Assembly: GCF_002177115.1 (NCBI RefSeq)
Contig: NZ_MVAG01000039.1
Coordinates: 1-64,000 of the forward strand
Direction: 5' to 3'
DNA from: Chryseobacterium mucoviscidosis
Lineage (GTDB): Bacteria; Bacteroidota; Bacteroidia; Flavobacteriales; Weeksellaceae
DNA: 64,000 nt
Within the stretch, counting starts at the first letter, position 1. The number at the start of each line of letters is the position of its first letter. The notes under the pieces were generated by a model. The model had not been told where the DNA came from, made no database searches, and worked only from the letters and a program-made list of their open reading frames with translations. The position numbers were made by a program, and so were the translations under genes. Shown here piece after piece: positions 62,354 to 64,000 of this stretch.

Positions 62354-62372
62354 CAAATTTAAGCCAAATTTA
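62354..62372 (-). promoter_or_regulatory. double promoter element of kup
   Basis: Two overlapping-phase minus-strand TAAATTTG motifs at 62354-62361 and 62365-62372, the nearer one 26 bases before the start codon. Confidence 0.55.
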
Positions 62373-62408
62373 CATCCCCATGAATTTTTCTTCATGAATA
62401 TAATAAAT

Positions 62409-62436
62409 GAAAAAACTTCCTTTCGGAAGTTTTTCT
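62409..62436 (-). terminator. pdhB terminator
   Basis: Minus strand: AAACTTCC and GGAAGTTT stem followed by TTTTT, 15 bases after the pdhB stop codon. Confidence 0.85.
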
Positions 62437-62450
62437 CTATAATCGTATAA

Positions 62451-63431
62451 TTACTTAACGTACATTGCTTTTTTAATCTCTTCTTTCACTTTTTCAAGTT
62501 TCGGGAACCACTCTGCAAATAAAGCCGCAGAGTAAGGAGCAGGAGCATCAGGAGTTGTAATTCTCTTAATCGGAGCATCCAGATAATCGAATGCTTTCTG
62601 CTGAACCATATAGGTAATTTCGGACGCCACAGAACCAAATGGCCACGCTTCTTCTAAAACAACCAGTCTGTTGGTCTTTTTAACGGACGCCAAAACAGTA
62701 TCGTAATCCAAAGGACGAACGGTTCTAAGATCGATAACTTCTACAGAAATACCTTCTTTAGCCAAATCTTCAGCAGCCTGAATAGCCAGCTTCATAATTT
62801 TTCCGAAAGAAACCAGCGTAACATCAGAACCTTCTCTTTTGATGTCTGCTTTTCCGATTGGTAAATAGTATTCTTCTTCAGGAATTTCCATTTTGTCTCC
62901 GTACATCTGCTCAGATTCCATGAAAATTACCGGATCGTTATCCTGAATCGCAGTTTTCAACAATCCTTTCGCATCGTAAGGGTTTGAAGGAACGACTACT
63001 TTTAATCCCGGACAGTTGGCATACCAGCTTTCGAAAGCCTGAGAGTGTGTTGCTCCCAACTGACCTGCAGAAGCTGTAGGACCACGGAAAACGATTGGGC
63101 AGTTCCACTGTCCTCCACTCATCTGGCGGATTTTTGCAGCGTTATTGATAATCTGATCAATCCCCACCAAAGAGAAATTGAAGGTCATAAATTCTACAAT
63201 CGGTCTGTTACCATTCATTGCAGCTCCCACAGAAATCCCTGCGAAACCAAGCTCAGCAATTGGTGTATCGATTACTCTTTTAGCACCAAATTCATCCAGC
63301 ATTCCTTTTGAAGCCTTATATGCACCATTATATTCTGCAACTTCCTCCCCCATTAAATAGATGGATTCGTCTTTACGCATTTCCTCGCTCATTGCCTGTG
63401 CAATTACCTCACGAAAAGTATATTCTGCCAT
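62451..63431 (-). CDS. pdhB: pyruvate dehydrogenase E1 component, beta subunit
   Basis: 326 residues, transketolase-type beta subunit of a 2-oxoacid dehydrogenase E1. Typical motifs: TFREVIAQAMSEEMRKDESIYLMGEEVAEYNGAYKASKGM, RVIDTPIAELGFAGISVGAAM, GGQWNCPIVFRGPTASAGQLGATHSQAFESW, FMESEQMYGDKMEIPEEEYYLPIGKA. The subunit is a separate chain as in most bacteria with E1 alpha2beta2. The E1 alpha and E2 genes are not in this window. Monocistronic, own promoter and terminator. Confidence 0.93.
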   Translation of the reverse strand: MAEYTFREVIAQAMSEEMRKDESIYLMGEEVAEYNGAYKASKGMLDEFGAKRVIDTPIAELGFAGISVGAAMNGNRPIVEFMTFNFSLVGIDQIINNAAKIRQMSGGQWNCPIVFRGPTASAGQLGATHSQAFESWYANCPGLKVVVPSNPYDAKGLLKTAIQDNDPVIFMESEQMYGDKMEIPEEEYYLPIGKADIKREGSDVTLVSFGKIMKLAIQAAEDLAKEGISVEVIDLRTVRPLDYDTVLASVKKTNRLVVLEEAWPFGSVASEITYMVQQKAFDYLDAPIKRITTPDAPAPYSAALFAEWFPKLEKVKEEIKKAMYVK

Positions 63432-63454
63432 ATTTATTTGAAAAATTTAGAGTA

Positions 63455-63462
63455 CAAAAGTA
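63455..63462 (-). promoter_or_regulatory. pdhB promoter
   Basis: Minus-strand TACTTTTG (TAnnTTTG), 23 bases before the start codon. Confidence 0.6.
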
Positions 63463-63487
63463 GTGTTTTTTTATTATTTACATAACA

Positions 63488-63518
63488 AAAACGACATTTC
63501 ATTTAATGAAATGCCGCT
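63488..63518 (-). terminator. terminator of the DUF2147 gene
   Basis: Minus strand: CGGCATTTCAT and ATGAAATGTCG stem followed by TTTTTG. Confidence 0.8.
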
Positions 63519-63541
63519 TATTAATTTTTATTTGATCCCGA

Positions 63542-63958
63542 TTAATTAGCTTTCTGCCAAGTCTGTGATCTTCCGATGAAAGATAAACCAACATATCCTC
63601 TTACATTCAGGTTATCACCGCTTCTTGTAATCGTACATTTGTAGGTTTTTCCTGTTTTAGGATCGGTAATGGTTCCTCCTGTAAATTCATCACCGTCTTT
63701 TTTAAGCCCTCTGATGATTTCCATTCCCAAAATAGGCTTGTTTTTTCTGTCGTCTTTACAAGCTGTACAGTTTGGATTAGCCGGCTTTATTAATAACTGT
63801 GAGATTTTGCCAAAGTACTGGTCTCCTTTTTTATAGATCTCAACAATAGATTTAGCCTGTTTTGTTTCATCGTCTATGGTTTTCCATTTTCCTTCAATCT
63901 GTGCAAAAGACATTACTCCGAATAATGAAAGTGCGAAGGTCAACAATAATTTTCTCAT
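63542..63958 (-). CDS. secreted DUF2147 protein
   Basis: 138 residues with signal peptide MRKLLLTFALSLFGVMSFAQ. DUF2147 lipocalin-like pattern: IEGKWKTIDDETKQAKSIVEIYKKGDQYFGKI, the CTACKDDRKNKPILGMEIIRGLKKDGDEFTGGTITDPKTGKTYKCTI segment, and LNVRGYVGLSFIGRSQTW. Function unknown; the CxxC pair may bind metal or form a disulfide. Confidence 0.9.
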   Translation of the reverse strand: MRKLLLTFALSLFGVMSFAQIEGKWKTIDDETKQAKSIVEIYKKGDQYFGKISQLLIKPANPNCTACKDDRKNKPILGMEIIRGLKKDGDEFTGGTITDPKTGKTYKCTITRSGDNLNVRGYVGLSFIGRSQTWQKAN

Positions 63959-64000
63959 ATTTCTTATAGTTTTAATTTCAATAAAATAATTTCGTTGTCT

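Overview
The window looks like a chromosomal piece of a Chryseobacterium-like flavobacterium (Bacteroidota, Weeksellaceae). Reasons: AT-rich DNA; promoters of the Bacteroidota form TAnnTTTG, once with a well-spaced upstream TTG; a secreted protein with a type IX secretion C-terminal sorting domain; a long Ala/Glu-rich tail on ribosomal protein S16; tRNA genes without encoded CCA; and dispersed intergenic repeats of the kind common in this group. No rRNA, phage, IS element or CRISPR array was seen. The species call is inference.

Layout. 0.4-5 kb: a leftward MacAB-type efflux operon (adaptor, two permeases, ATPase). 5.4-8.3 kb: class I ribonucleotide reductase nrdB/nrdA. 8.6-16.6 kb: a rightward block of secreted or surface proteins: three tandem paralogs with phage-tail-collar-like C-termini, a short secreted protein, an L-type-lectin-like protein and a T9SS leucine-rich-repeat-like protein. 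16.7-26.2 kb: mixed metabolism (DUF72, HD hydrolase, alpha/beta hydrolase, ribokinase-type kinase, DUF4241, valS, DUF1573, PPK2). 26.3-26.6 kb: RNase P RNA. 26.8-31.3 kb: an ECF-like sigma factor with a membrane partner, acyl-CoA synthetase, rpoN. 31.4-39.4 kb: ParE-type toxin-antitoxin, asnS, CDP-alcohol phosphatidyltransferase, HTH regulator, rpsP-rimM, nitroreductase, GreA/B-like protein, DUF805, SRPBCC. 39.6-41.6 kb: M3 peptidase. 41.9-47.4 kb: orphan small proteins, containing the most unusual locus. 47.4-50.6 kb: tyrS with a leader-peptide attenuator, a DEDDh exonuclease, two TerD proteins. 50.8-64 kb: flippase-like protein, panD, HU, pdxH, YqgE, amidase, a degenerate class IV aminotransferase, START-like protein, class III aminotransferase, OstA-like protein, Fur family regulator, Kup, pdhB, DUF2147.

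The strongest candidate for an undescribed system is at 42367-43910. It is a self-contained transcription unit: a TAnnTTTG promoter, a 438-residue protein that I do not recognise, and, one base after its stop codon, two tandem complete tRNA cloverleafs. Both have an 8-nucleotide anticodon loop beginning CTCTTC, while their acceptor, D and T stems differ with compensating changes. They resemble tRNAs with an extra base in the anticodon loop, apparently co-expressed with a dedicated protein.

A second clear regulatory find is at 47372-47520, upstream of tyrS: a 27-codon leader peptide with three consecutive Tyr codons, followed by mutually exclusive hairpins and an intrinsic terminator. This fits transcription attenuation that responds to Tyr-tRNA charging.
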